Assembly (NCBI RefSeq): GCF_014843825.1
Contig: NZ_JHQR01000271.1
Location: 62,001-126,000 of the forward strand
Source: Mesorhizobium silamurunense
GTDB lineage: Bacteria; Pseudomonadota; Alphaproteobacteria; Rhizobiales; Rhizobiaceae
DNA: 64,000 nt
Direction: 5' to 3'
This document shows positions 55,673-64,000 of this stretch, piece by piece. A program made the translations under genes and the position numbers. How positions within the stretch are numbered: position 1 is the stretch's first letter; each line of letters begins with the position of its first letter. Under the pieces are notes generated by a model that saw only the letters and a list, made by a program, of their open reading frames with translations, was not told where the DNA came from and searched no databases.

Positions 55673-56527
55673 TCATCGCTCTTTGTGCAATGAGACTGGA
55701 AATTTGAGCGTCTGGCCATCCCGCGCGGCAAATGCGCCGGCAAACCTGTCTTTAGCCAGTTTCTCGATCTCGTCCAGTTGCTCGTCGGTGCGTGTCGGAT
55801 CGTGGTGAAACAGCGCAAGCCTCCGCGCACCGGCCGCCTCACAGAGCTTGACGCCGTGTTGCCATGTCGAGTGCCCGTCACCGCGGTGGCGTTCCATTTC
55901 CTCCTCGGTGTAGGTGCAGTCGTAAATGACGAGGTCGGCATCTTCGATCAGGCCGAGCACCGTCTGATCGAGTTTGTCCGGCTCGTGCTCAGTGTCTGTG
56001 ATCACCGCCACGACGCGGCCACCCCATTCCACCCGGTAGCCTATGCAGCCGCCCGGATGGATAAGACTGCCGGTTCGGACCACCACGCCTTCGCGCGGCC
56101 GAAGCACGTCTCCGGATACGAAATCGCGGCAGTCGAGGCTTGCCTTGCAGACATCCAGTTTCACCGGAAACCACGGCGGCCGCATGAACTCGTCGACCAT
56201 CTGCCGGGTCGTCACGCGTCCTGCAAGATGCCCGGACCAAAGCGTAACCTTGACGCTCCGGTCATAGATCGGCACAAAAAATGGCAGACCGATGATGTGA
56301 TCGTAATGGCAGTGGGTGAAAAGCAGGTCGAAATCGGTCACGCCCGACGCCCGAAGCGCCCGGCCCGCAGCCCGTAGGCCAGAGCCCGCGTCGAAGAGAA
56401 GCGTATGCTTACCGCATCGCATCTCAATGCAGATTGTGTTGCCGCCATAGCGAGAGAATTCTGGCCCCGATACCGAAATACTGCCGCGCACGCCCCAAAA
56501 CCTGACCAGGAAAACGTCGTCGTCCAT
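55673..56527 (-). CDS. Metallo-beta-lactamase-fold hydrolase
   Basis: A 284-residue MBL-fold protein from ATG 56527. The zinc motif is 'FTHCHYDHIIGLP' (HxHxDH), with further ligands in 'VITDTEHEPD' and 'ALFHHDPTRTD'. The class includes phosphodiesterases that open cyclic nucleotides and RNase Z-like enzymes. In this setting a cyclic-nucleotide phosphodiesterase or related role is plausible, but not proven. It is convergent with the deacetylase gene with only one base between the stops. Confidence 0.8.
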   Translation of the reverse strand: MDDDVFLVRFWGVRGSISVSGPEFSRYGGNTICIEMRCGKHTLLFDAGSGLRAAGRALRASGVTDFDLLFTHCHYDHIIGLPFFVPIYDRSVKVTLWSGHLAGRVTTRQMVDEFMRPPWFPVKLDVCKASLDCRDFVSGDVLRPREGVVVRTGSLIHPGGCIGYRVEWGGRVVAVITDTEHEPDKLDQTVLGLIEDADLVIYDCTYTEEEMERHRGDGHSTWQHGVKLCEAAGARRLALFHHDPTRTDEQLDEIEKLAKDRFAGAFAARDGQTLKFPVSLHKER

Positions 56528-56663
56528 GCTAGCCCTTCGCAGTCCCCGTCGCCCATCGTAGCCAAACAACTGCTGCTAAGCGAGACAAGGTTTTTCTCCT
56601 GGTGACCTTATCAATAAGAGGACAGTGCCATCACGACAGCGAGGATCGAGCCCAGGTCATTCG

Positions 56664-57113
56664 TTATTTGGCGCTTCGTGCGTCGATCAGATCCGCAGTC
56701 GTATGGCTCAGGCGATCGGCAAGAACCCGCACCATCTCGATGGTCATTTCCGGGAACTCCTTCATAAGCCTCAGGAAATGATCCTTGCGGATTCTCAAGG
56801 CTTCCAGCGGACATGCCGCTCTGACGGTGGCCGTGCGGGAGCTGTTGCACAATATGGCGATCTCGCCAACAATCGAATTTGGCACCAGTTCGGCAACTTT
56901 TATCGGTCCGCTGTCGGAATCGACCAGAATATCCGCCCTGCCTGAAAGGATGACATAGGCGGCGTCTCCCTCGTCGCCCTGCCGGAAAAGGATCTGGCCG
57001 GCGCTATAGCTCACGCGATCGGATGTGAACGCAAGCAGCTTGAGCTTTGTCGGCTCTATGCCAGAGAACAAGGGAACGCGTTGCAGCATTCCAACCTCAT
57101 CCTTGAGCAGCAT
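56664..57113 (-). CDS. Cyclic-nucleotide-binding domain protein
   Basis: A 149-residue protein from ATG 57113 (GGGAAGG 9 bases upstream). It is almost entirely one CNB domain: 'VPLFSGIEPTKLKLLAF', the phosphate-binding cassette 'NSIVGEIAILCNSSRTATVRA' (shortened: 'VGEIAILCNSSRTATV', with the Glu and Arg that bind the cyclic phosphate), and a C-terminal helix. It has no DNA-binding domain, so it is a stand-alone receiver and not a CRP-like regulator. It likely relays the cyclic nucleotide made by nearby cyclases to a partner; the ABC-like gene next door is a candidate. Confidence 0.85.
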   Translation of the reverse strand: MLLKDEVGMLQRVPLFSGIEPTKLKLLAFTSDRVSYSAGQILFRQGDEGDAAYVILSGRADILVDSDSGPIKVAELVPNSIVGEIAILCNSSRTATVRAACPLEALRIRKDHFLRLMKEFPEMTIEMVRVLADRLSHTTADLIDARSAK

Positions 57114-57304
57114 TGTCGCAAACCTTCCCAAAATTCGCGTCTGCGAGACTAGAACAACCGACACCCAGATGGAATCAATTCTGTTTCCGGATGGCGAGAC
57201 GAACCACGCGAAAGGTGGCGAGCCCGATCAGCCGGAAACCCGAATCCCTTGACCTTGCAGCAAGTTCCCACCGGCAGAACGATCCCATCTGAATGTCCAA
57301 TGCT

Positions 57305-60019
57305 CTATGACAGCAGTTCCTTGAAAATACCGTTCCCTGCCAAAAGTGTCTCGTGTGTTCCGTCCTCCACCAAACGACCCGAGTCGAAGACGACAACGCG
57401 ATCGAACATCATCCCCATTGCCGGATTCGTCACGACCCACACAATTGCCGGCGAATGGCCGTCGCGTCTGGCTTCCTCGAGCACGTTTCGCAGCACCTTA
57501 TCCTGCATGCGCTGGTCGAGCGCCGACAGCGGCCGGTTGAGAATGAGAAAATCGGGACGCTTGAGCAGGGCCCGGGCAACATCGAGCTTCTGTCGCTGTC
57601 CACCGGTCAACCGCCTGCCGCCGGCACCGACGTTGAAGTCCAGGCCGACATTCAAAAGTTCGGCATAAAGTCCCAGTTCGTCAAGAATGTCGTAGACGAT
57701 GGAGCGTATGCGGTCCGGTGCGTCGGGATGGTTGTTGCCCACACGCCCGAACAGGACATTGTCCATGACGGTAGCCGCGGCAATGTATCTGGCAGGATCA
57801 TACCGTTCGACCGCATTTTGCAGCTCGGACGGCAGGTTTTCATAGAACCGGTTGCGTGCAGCCACGATCTTGCTCATCAGCTCGTCGCTCAGCAGGCCGA
57901 AACGGTGCCGGGGCTCGATATAGGCAAAGCTCAAGGTGACGATCATGGCGCGGTCGTTCTCCGAAACCGCCTCGTAGGGACGGTTCTTGAGCCGTTGCAG
58001 CAAGGTTTCGTAGGCGGGTATCTCCTCGGCGCTCATGAAGGCGAGCTGCTGGAAGAACTGGTGATCGGGCGGCAGGTCGGCAAACAGCTCGATCGCCTGT
58101 TCGGCGATCTCCATGCCCATTTCGTAGAGCGTGCGGTCGAGGCCGGCTTGCCTCAGCACAGAAGCAAAATAGGAATTGGCCGCCAGGGCCCTGTCGGCCA
58201 ATTCGGGGCCGGCGGCGGCGCCGAAAAGCAGGTTTTGGCCGATCGTTGCTTCCTTGTTGTAGGCGCCCGGTTCGAAAGGAACCACAAGTCCGCTCAGCCC
58301 TTCGTGTTCCAGCCGCGTTCGCAGCGCCGCACGCAGTTCGACGATCCGCCCGGCAAGCTCCGTGTGACGCGTGAGGTCGGCCGAAGAGCGCAAGCCAAGA
58401 TCCAGGATATCGCGCGACAGAACAACCGCGTCGAGCACCCGGCGCACGGGTTCAATGAGGTCGTTCGGGCCGGTAGCGCCGGCGGAAGCATAGTTGATCC
58501 AGTCGCTGTGGATATCAAGATCCGGATTGCCCGACCGGCGCGCCTCGTGGATGTTCCAGCGGTTCTGGTCTGCCGCAGCACCATCGTAAGTCACTGATGT
58601 CAGCGGCGCATGCTTCAACCCGTAGAGCAGGTTATCGCGGAGGCTCGCCTGGAACAGGAAAACATCCGACGAGGCATAGGACATGCGCCGGCCGGTCACT
58701 GCTTCGGGGAGTTCAAGCAGGTCGTCGGCGCCCGAAGCCACCTTTCCGCTGTCCGGCCAATTCAGCCGCGCGAAGGCCTCTGCAAGCGCCTCCGCTCCGC
58801 CTGTTGCGGTACTGACCAGCGCCACCGTCTCACCAGGCTTGACCTGGAGGGAGATACGGTCGAGGAGCATTGCACCGCCATCGTCTGCTATGGACAGACT
58901 GATCGCCGACAGGGGGTTGGTCATCGGATCTGGATCGTCGATCGTCAATGCCCCGATTCGCGGCGCAATGAGACCCTCGACGGTGAACTGTTCAACGACC
59001 TGTTGATATTTGACCTGGACATCCTGCCGGTCCTGATCCCAGTCGATCAGTTCCTTCATCGGTCCGGGCAGGTCCTTGTAAGCGCCGATCACGGCCACGA
59101 GCTGGCCGACGTCCAGCCGCCCCTGGATAACCAGATACCCGCCGATCATGTAGAACAGAAACGGCGTGACCTGTGCGAGAAAATTGTTGAGGAACTTCAC
59201 CATGAATTTCCATTGGTAAAGATCGAAGCGGATCTTAAAGATGAGCCCGAGCCGGGCAGCTATGTCGGCGCGCTCGTAGTTTGATGTATCGTGGACGTGA
59301 ACCGCGCCGATGCCGTCGACGATTTCGCCAACGCGGCCCGAAAGCGCGCGCGCCGTCAACTGCCGTTTGCGCCCGAGCACGATCAGCCGCCGCCGCATTC
59401 GCGGGATGAGCACGATCTGGATCACCACGATCATGGCCGCTACCATTCCGAGCCAGAGGTTCTGGACCAGGATGAACAGCATGGCCGTCAGCGCCTGGCC
59501 GCCGAGCAGTACTGGCTGCAGGAAGGCATCGCCGATGAAGCCGCCCAGCGGCTCCACCTCGTCCTTCACCATGGTCGCCACTTCGGCGGATTTCACCCGC
59601 TTGAAGTAAAACGGCGGAAACCGCAGCACACGATCGACCAGTTCGAAGCGGATACGCCGCAGCATGCGTTCGCCGAGGCGGCCCTTGTAGGTGTTGATGT
59701 AGAGTTTGAACAGGCCGTTGATGACGACTAGCAAGAGGAACACAAGGCTCAGGGCAAACAGCGTCGACGTGCGGTCGAGCTGAAAACCGGAGAAGAACTG
59801 GACCTCTCCAATGAACGGCAGGTTATAGTGTAGCCTCATGAAGGGCTGGGTCGCGCCCGGTTGCTCGAAGCCCTTACCTTGGATCGGGCCGTTGACGATC
59901 AGCTTCGGCAGGTCGAAGGACATGAAATACGGGATCATCGAAAGCAAGACGATCATCAATATCCAGACCTGCTGCTTCTTGGTATGCGTCCAGATATAGC
60001 GGGCTAGGCTGGGTTCCAT
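57305..60019 (-). CDS. ABC-exporter-like protein with degenerate, expanded nucleotide-binding domain
   Basis: A 904-residue protein. Residues about 1-340 are an ABC exporter membrane domain with six predicted spans. The nucleotide-binding part has lost its motifs: the Walker A position reads 'VALVSTATGGAEALA', lacking GKS/T; the Q-loop reads 'YASSDVFLF'; Walker B is 'FLILNRPLSALD', with Asn for Asp and Arg for the catalytic Glu; the switch His is Asn ('VVTNPAMG'). The signature 'LTGGQRQKLDVARAL' is kept. Walker A and signature are about 400 residues apart, not about 100. The extra part repeats the 'xxxNLLFG' helix start three times. It is probably a pseudo-ATPase transporter or regulatory subunit. 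ATG 60019 is used. Confidence 0.82.
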   Translation of the reverse strand: MEPSLARYIWTHTKKQQVWILMIVLLSMIPYFMSFDLPKLIVNGPIQGKGFEQPGATQPFMRLHYNLPFIGEVQFFSGFQLDRTSTLFALSLVFLLLVVINGLFKLYINTYKGRLGERMLRRIRFELVDRVLRFPPFYFKRVKSAEVATMVKDEVEPLGGFIGDAFLQPVLLGGQALTAMLFILVQNLWLGMVAAMIVVIQIVLIPRMRRRLIVLGRKRQLTARALSGRVGEIVDGIGAVHVHDTSNYERADIAARLGLIFKIRFDLYQWKFMVKFLNNFLAQVTPFLFYMIGGYLVIQGRLDVGQLVAVIGAYKDLPGPMKELIDWDQDRQDVQVKYQQVVEQFTVEGLIAPRIGALTIDDPDPMTNPLSAISLSIADDGGAMLLDRISLQVKPGETVALVSTATGGAEALAEAFARLNWPDSGKVASGADDLLELPEAVTGRRMSYASSDVFLFQASLRDNLLYGLKHAPLTSVTYDGAAADQNRWNIHEARRSGNPDLDIHSDWINYASAGATGPNDLIEPVRRVLDAVVLSRDILDLGLRSSADLTRHTELAGRIVELRAALRTRLEHEGLSGLVVPFEPGAYNKEATIGQNLLFGAAAGPELADRALAANSYFASVLRQAGLDRTLYEMGMEIAEQAIELFADLPPDHQFFQQLAFMSAEEIPAYETLLQRLKNRPYEAVSENDRAMIVTLSFAYIEPRHRFGLLSDELMSKIVAARNRFYENLPSELQNAVERYDPARYIAAATVMDNVLFGRVGNNHPDAPDRIRSIVYDILDELGLYAELLNVGLDFNVGAGGRRLTGGQRQKLDVARALLKRPDFLILNRPLSALDQRMQDKVLRNVLEEARRDGHSPAIVWVVTNPAMGMMFDRVVVFDSGRLVEDGTHETLLAGNGIFKELLS

Positions 60020-60035
60020 ATGCGACTGAGGACCT

Positions 60036-60398
60036 TCAGTTGGAAGGATGGATGTAAAAGCACCTGCCGGGGGACGGCGTATCGGCGATTTCTTCGCCGC
60101 CAGCGACAAGTTCGAAACTGCAGTGCGCGGAGGCTGTCCTGCGATCAGCGATGGAAGGAACCTGCGAGGCGGCGCGATCCAGTTCCGGCGCAGGGTCGAT
60201 GACAACGACATGGGCATTGTTCATCGGCGAAGAAAGCAGCCGGCCAAACGGATCGCGGCTTCCGTAGGGTTTTGACGAATAGCCGAGCAGCACGAGGCCG
60301 CAGCTGCGCCGCTGGTGCTGGCGGATGGACGCCGATGGTCCGAACAGATGCAACAGGCTCTCTCCGGCACCGGGCAATGGCGAAGCGGCTTGCGGCAT
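60036..60398 (-). CDS. Possible small hypothetical protein
   Basis: A 120-residue frame from ATG 60398 (GTG 60404 also possible) with GC-rich third positions resembling real genes here. Its stop is 16 bases before the ATG of the ABC-like gene, so it could be the first gene of that operon. Notable segment: 'GLVLLGYSSKPYGSRDPFG'. No family recognised. It is on the same strand as the ABC-like gene and diverges from the methyltransferase-like gene. Evidence is codon use and spacing only. Confidence 0.45.
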   Translation of the reverse strand: MPQAASPLPGAGESLLHLFGPSASIRQHQRRSCGLVLLGYSSKPYGSRDPFGRLLSSPMNNAHVVVIDPAPELDRAASQVPSIADRRTASAHCSFELVAGGEEIADTPSPGRCFYIHPSN

Positions 60399-60478
60399 AA
60401 TCACGTCCGCGGATCAAACAGCCTTGCGGGAGGCAAGATTGCGTTGTGTCGCCCAAAATCCCAACATACAAGGCGAAT

Positions 60479-61153
60479 ATGATGGATGTCACGCAACCAC
60501 GCAATGCCGGCATGGACCAGCACGAACAAGCCTTGGACCTCACGCGGGGAATTGCTGCCTATGTCAACCACCCTCTCGTCGCAGGGCTGGCGCGCGTCAT
60601 CAGCAAGCATCCGAAGGCCGATATCGCCAACGCCTTCAACCACAAGCAGGTCGCCTGCAAGATGTGGGCGCTCGACAGGCTGTTCGAAAGCTGCGGCGGC
60701 CGGTTCGGGCGCATATGGGTTCTGGGTGGATGGTACGGCGTATTGCCGGCAATGCTTTTCAACGACGCCCGCTTCGACATCGCGGCGATCGATAGCATCG
60801 ACATCGATCCCGAAGTCGCGCCGGTCGCCCGGACCCTCAACCGGGAAGCCGGCGACCGGTTCCGGGCGCTGACGGCAGATATGTACGCACTCGACTATGC
60901 GGCCGGGCGGTCCGACCTGATAGTCAACACGAGCTGCGAACACATAGCCGATCTGCGCGCCTGGCTTGCTCTGCTCCCCCGGGGCACGAATGTACTGCTG
61001 CAATCCAACGATTATTTCAGCGAGCCGACGCACATCAACTGCGTGGCTTCACTTGCAGCCTTCGAAGCAATGGCGGCGCTACGGGAGACGCGGTTTTCCG
61101 GCGAACTGCCGACAAAAAATTATACGCGCTTCATGCTGATTGGAACTGTTTAA
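60479..61153 (+). CDS. Class I methyltransferase-like protein
   Basis: A 224-residue protein; ATG 60479 with AAGGCGA just upstream. The SAM-like motif I is altered ('IWVLGGWYGVLPAMLF'), followed by 'DSIDIDPEVAPVARTLN' (core 'IDIDPEV') and 'DLIVNTSCEHIADL'. The fold looks like a class I methyltransferase, but the glycine-rich loop is unusual, so the activity is uncertain. Rightward, divergent from the ABC-like gene. Confidence 0.72.
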   Translation: MMDVTQPRNAGMDQHEQALDLTRGIAAYVNHPLVAGLARVISKHPKADIANAFNHKQVACKMWALDRLFESCGGRFGRIWVLGGWYGVLPAMLFNDARFDIAAIDSIDIDPEVAPVARTLNREAGDRFRALTADMYALDYAAGRSDLIVNTSCEHIADLRAWLALLPRGTNVLLQSNDYFSEPTHINCVASLAAFEAMAALRETRFSGELPTKNYTRFMLIGTV

Positions 61154-61198
61154 TGCATTCGGCGACTTCGCCGTAGCCTTCCGTCCGGAATTGCGTCA

Positions 61199-61250
61199 AA
61201 ACAAAGAGATAGAGCGGTTCTGCGTTTCCGTGAAACGATGAACCGCTCTA
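61199..61250. repeat. Palindromic repeat overlapping a stop codon
   Basis: AAAACAAAGA is followed by a nested hairpin: outer TAGAGCGGTTC (61210-61220) with GAACCGCTCTA (61240-61250), inner CGTTTC with GAAACG. The leader sequence matches the leader of the repeat at 7827-7836. The right arm covers the TAG stop of the neighbouring glycosyltransferase gene. Same repeat family as the 7.8 kb element, likely acting as a transcription end or a mobile intergenic element. Confidence 0.65.
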
Positions 61251-62438
61251 GGATCCGTCGTCTGTTTGATCATGCCCTTTTCCGAAACCAGGCCCCATTT
61301 TTAGGAACCATGTTCGATACCTCTCGCGCAGGATTTGCGCCGAGTGACGCGCGCCTTCCAGATCGAGGCGATGCGCGGATGGCCTCGGTCTCACAAGCGC
61401 CTGTTCGATCGCTTGCGCCAAACCTTCAGGCGTTAGGTCCTTTTCCATCAGCACCGTTGCAAGACCGAGTTCTTCGAGCATCAGGGCGCGAACCGTTTGT
61501 TCGGTTTCCCCGCCGGCTGCAAATGGAACAAGCAGGGAGCGACAACCCGCGCGCAGGACATCGCAGACCGTGTTGTAACCCGCCTGCGAGACTGACAGGC
61601 GGGCGCCGGCTAGCAGGCTGGCGAAATCCTCGCGGAACCGAAAGATGGACAGGCCCGGCGTGGCATCGCGTGCGATCGCGTCAAACTCGTCTTTCGGCAG
61701 GTTTGGGCCGGTGATCAAACACCATGTCCAACCGTTGTTGGCATTCCGCGCCGCTGCGATGGCGGAGCTGACAAGGCTCTTTCCGGCAGCCCCGCCGCCA
61801 ACCGACACCAGAACGTCGAAGCGCTCGGAGGCCGCGGGCGATGGCGGCGCGGCAACGAGCCCTGTGTAGGTGACCTCGGCCCTGATCGCCCCAGCCAGTG
61901 GAAATGTCTTGTCGATGGTTGCGAAAGCCGGATCGCCGTGGACCATAACAAGGTCGAAATGCCGGTTGATGAGATCGACCGTTTCCTCATTTCGGCCCGG
62001 CTTGACGCGCTCCTGAAGGATATCACGGACGGACGTCGCCAGCAGCGGTCTGGGCGACGTCGCGTCGATGGCCTCGATCAGCGGCAAGAGTTCGAAGCGC
62101 ATCTGCCGGCGTCCAAATGGAAACGCCTCGACAACGACGATATCAGGCCTGCAATCCCGGTATGCCTGCAGCAGCATCTCTGAACGCCGTTTCTTGAAAT
62201 CATCGTCGATGGGTTTGCCCTGCAGGTCGACAAGTCCGGAAAATCCTTCATCACCGGAGGTGACAGGTGGCAGGGTTACAGATTTTACCCCAAGTCCCGG
62301 AAACCCCGCCATCGGCGCTCCGCCGGTCACGACGGTTACGTCGAACCCGTCATCGACCAGAGCCGCCGCGATGCGGCTGGAGCGCGCGAGATGGCCGATA
62401 CCGAGCAGGTGCTGGACATAGAGGAAGACGCGCTTCAA
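61248..62438 (-). CDS. MurG-like (GT28-type) glycosyltransferase
   Basis: A 396-residue GT-B protein. The start TTG 62438 overlaps the stop of the upstream gene (TTGA), and the protein then begins 'KRVFLYVQHLLGIGHLARS', the family N-terminus with GxGH. C-terminal motifs are 'VLVSVGGGAAGKSLV' and 'LSVSQAGYNTVCDVLRAG' with the 'AGYNT' donor-binding segment seen in MurG-like transferases. It transfers a sugar from a nucleotide donor to a lipid or glycan acceptor, with no membrane segment. Its stop codon lies inside the palindromic repeat. Confidence 0.83.
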   Translation of the reverse strand: MKRVFLYVQHLLGIGHLARSSRIAAALVDDGFDVTVVTGGAPMAGFPGLGVKSVTLPPVTSGDEGFSGLVDLQGKPIDDDFKKRRSEMLLQAYRDCRPDIVVVEAFPFGRRQMRFELLPLIEAIDATSPRPLLATSVRDILQERVKPGRNEETVDLINRHFDLVMVHGDPAFATIDKTFPLAGAIRAEVTYTGLVAAPPSPAASERFDVLVSVGGGAAGKSLVSSAIAAARNANNGWTWCLITGPNLPKDEFDAIARDATPGLSIFRFREDFASLLAGARLSVSQAGYNTVCDVLRAGCRSLLVPFAAGGETEQTVRALMLEELGLATVLMEKDLTPEGLAQAIEQALVRPRPSAHRLDLEGARHSAQILRERYRTWFLKMGPGFGKGHDQTDDGS

Positions 62439-63679
62439 TCGGCGGCCCGCCACTCGCGCTCGAACAGTTCCTTGAGCTGTCCAATGCTTGCCATATGATC
62501 GAAATTGCCGCGCACGCGCCGCTCTGCGGCGTCGCCGAGGCGGGCGCGCAGCACGGGATCACGGATCAGGCGCTCCAGCGCCTGTGCCAGGGCAATTGGG
62601 TTTTCCGTCGGAACCAGCAGCCCGGTTTCATCCGGCGATAAAAGCTCCGGCACGCCGGAAATATCGGTCGACACGCAGGCAAGCCGCTGGCTAGCCGCCT
62701 CCACCAGAACATTCGGCAGACCGTCCCGGTCGCCATTTGCGGTGATCCTGCAGGCCAGGGCGAAGATGTCGGCGCGGCGGTAGTGCTGAAGCACCTCCTC
62801 CTGCGCAAGCGCGCCTTTCCAGGAGACGCGACCATTCAGCCCGAGCTTTTGCGCAAGCGCCTTGAGCCGTTCTAGTTCCTCGCCGCTGCCGATATGCTCA
62901 AAACGCCACGCCAAATCGCCAGGCAAGAGGGCAAGGGCCTCCAGTAAGGTATCGTAACCTTTCTTTTGAACGGCGCGCCCGACACTCAGAACGATAACCG
63001 GTTCGTCCGGCGCCGAGCCGTCATGCTGTTTTCGCGCCTCGCCGAAACTGCCGAAGCGGTCAAGGTCGAGCCCATGATAGCTCAGATGCACAGACGAGTT
63101 GCCGTTGGAGAGTTCTTTCAGACGGTCGAAGCCGGTTTTCGTGCAAGTAACCGTCCAGCGCGCCGAGGCAAGCTTGCCAGCCAGATCCCAGTCCGCCGAA
63201 GTCCAGATGTCCTTGGCATGGGCTGAGCAGCTCCAGGGCAGGCTACGAAGCTGGCTGGCATAGCGCGTCACCGATGCCGGCGTATGTGCGAAATGTGCAT
63301 GCAACCATCCCGCGCCTTCCGGCCATTCGGCCGCCAGCACAAGCGCTTGCCCGAAGCGGCGCACGCGATTGCGCGTAAAGTCGCGGGGGATATCGGTAGC
63401 CAGCGATCCGAGCGCGCGCCAGAAGCCCGGCCGCAGCAGATGAGCAAACAGCGAGCGAACCACGCGCAGCGGCTCTTCATGCAGATATTCCGGCAGATAG
63501 TGGACGGGCGCTTTGATCTCGTCATGCACGGGGTGGCGTTTTGCGTCGGTCGGCCGCCTGAGCGCGACGAGTATCAGCTCGAACCCCGCACGCTCCAGAC
63601 CGAGCAGTTCCTGCGCGATGAAGGTTTCCGACAGCCGCGGATAGCCCTTCAGAACCACCACGATCTTGCGATGTTGCAA
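62435..63679 (-). CDS. Family 4 glycosyltransferase 2
   Basis: A 414-residue GT-B enzyme starting at TTG 63679. The N-terminus 'VVVLKGYPRLSETFIAQE' and the C-terminal 'VLSVGRAVQKKGYDTLLEAL', 'RITANGDRDGLPNVLVEAASQ' (shortened 'DGLPNVLVEA') and 'VCSTDISGVPELL'-like region are family 4 signs. The gene begins one base after the stop of the upstream gene and overlaps the next gene, so three glycosyltransferase genes form one leftward operon. Confidence 0.87.
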   Translation of the reverse strand: MQHRKIVVVLKGYPRLSETFIAQELLGLERAGFELILVALRRPTDAKRHPVHDEIKAPVHYLPEYLHEEPLRVVRSLFAHLLRPGFWRALGSLATDIPRDFTRNRVRRFGQALVLAAEWPEGAGWLHAHFAHTPASVTRYASQLRSLPWSCSAHAKDIWTSADWDLAGKLASARWTVTCTKTGFDRLKELSNGNSSVHLSYHGLDLDRFGSFGEARKQHDGSAPDEPVIVLSVGRAVQKKGYDTLLEALALLPGDLAWRFEHIGSGEELERLKALAQKLGLNGRVSWKGALAQEEVLQHYRRADIFALACRITANGDRDGLPNVLVEAASQRLACVSTDISGVPELLSPDETGLLVPTENPIALAQALERLIRDPVLRARLGDAAERRVRGNFDHMASIGQLKELFEREWRAAD

Positions 63680-63680
63680 C

Positions 63681-64000
63681 TCAATTCAGCCCTTCAATGA
63701 CCGAAAGGTGATGGCCGGCCCGCCGGTCGAGCAGTTCCGCGACGATTTCGGAAATATGAGGCAGCCCTTCCAGCGTCAGATGCGGATTGCTCTGTGATGG
63801 GCGGGGCCGGTCCGGCAGTACCACCAGTGCATCGGCAAACCGCTGGGAATCCTTGGCTTCTTCCGGCAAAAGCATCTCGATGAGGCCGAGTTCGGCTGCG
63901 CGCCGAGCGCGGATCAGTTGTTCCTCACGCGGCTCGACGCGCGGCACGATCAGCGCCGGCTTGTCGAAAGATAGTATCTCGCAATAGGTGTTGTAGCCGC
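63681..64000 (-). CDS. MurG-like glycosyltransferase, partial (N-terminus outside window)
   Basis: The C-terminal part of a glycosyltransferase that enters from the right edge; about 106 codons are visible. It reads 'GYNTYCEILSFDKPALIVP' at the edge, then 'EQLIRARRAAELGLIEML', closely parallel to the donor-site 'AGYNTVCDVLRAG' region of the 61-62 kb gene. It is therefore a second GT28-like enzyme and probably a diverged paralog. TGA at 63681-63683. Confidence 0.8.
   Translation of the reverse strand, partial: GYNTYCEILSFDKPALIVPRVEPREEQLIRARRAAELGLIEMLLPEEAKDSQRFADALVVLPDRPRPSQSNPHLTLEGLPHISEIVAELLDRRAGHHLSVIEGLN

Overview
The window looks like a piece of an alphaproteobacterial genome, most likely a Mesorhizobium-type rhizobium (order Hyphomicrobiales). 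The base composition is GC-rich with strong G/C preference at third codon positions, GTG and TTG starts are frequent, the polysaccharide genes resemble ExoY, LpsL and TviB, and two palindromic intergenic repeats of a rhizobial look are present. Genus is an inference from gene content and cannot be proven here. No rRNA, tRNA or CRISPR array was seen.

Region 1 (1-12.4 kb) is a surface or extracellular polysaccharide locus. A leftward operon runs off the left edge: O-antigen-ligase-like polymerase, P-loop kinase-like protein, secreted beta-helix protein, PqqD-HprK fusion and nucleotidyltransferase. An ExoY-like priming sugar transferase, an unidentified two-lobed Rossmann-like protein and a LuxR-type regulator with a degenerate receiver follow. 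TviB-like nucleotide-sugar dehydrogenase and LpsL-like epimerase genes then lead into a methyltransferase cut off by a recombination junction.

Region 2 (12.5-29.6 kb) is a sugar-acid or hydroxy-acid catabolic island. It holds four different enolase-superfamily (mandelate racemase/MLE) proteins, a CUT1-type ABC importer, two FCD-type GntR regulators, an RraA/HMG-aldolase-like protein, a DJ-1/PfpI protein, an iron-type alcohol dehydrogenase, an aldehyde dehydrogenase, and two broken genes (NIPSNAP and alpha/beta hydrolase). Three genes carry single-base indels, and the island ends next to an IS256-type transposase scrap.

Region 3 (30-57 kb) is rich in cyclic-nucleotide signalling genes. It has five proteins with class III nucleotide cyclase domains (one DUF3095-like, one DUF5939-like, one with AAA and TPR regions, one with TPR only, one with a GAF-like N-terminus), one cyclic-nucleotide-binding protein and one metallo-beta-lactamase-fold hydrolase. 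Between them lie a 978-residue fusion of glycosyltransferase, NodS-like methyltransferase and NodB-like deacetylase, a peptide-type ABC importer operon (ATPase, Tat-exported binding protein, two permeases), and a small glycan locus with a GT4 transferase and a deacetylase.

Region 4 (57-64 kb) carries an ABC-exporter-like protein whose nucleotide-binding domain has lost every catalytic motif and has a roughly 290-residue expansion, then methyltransferase and glycosyltransferase genes running off the right edge. The working model, an inference, is that the 42-64 kb block is one functional neighbourhood in which cyclic-nucleotide signalling controls synthesis, modification and export of a cell-surface glycan.
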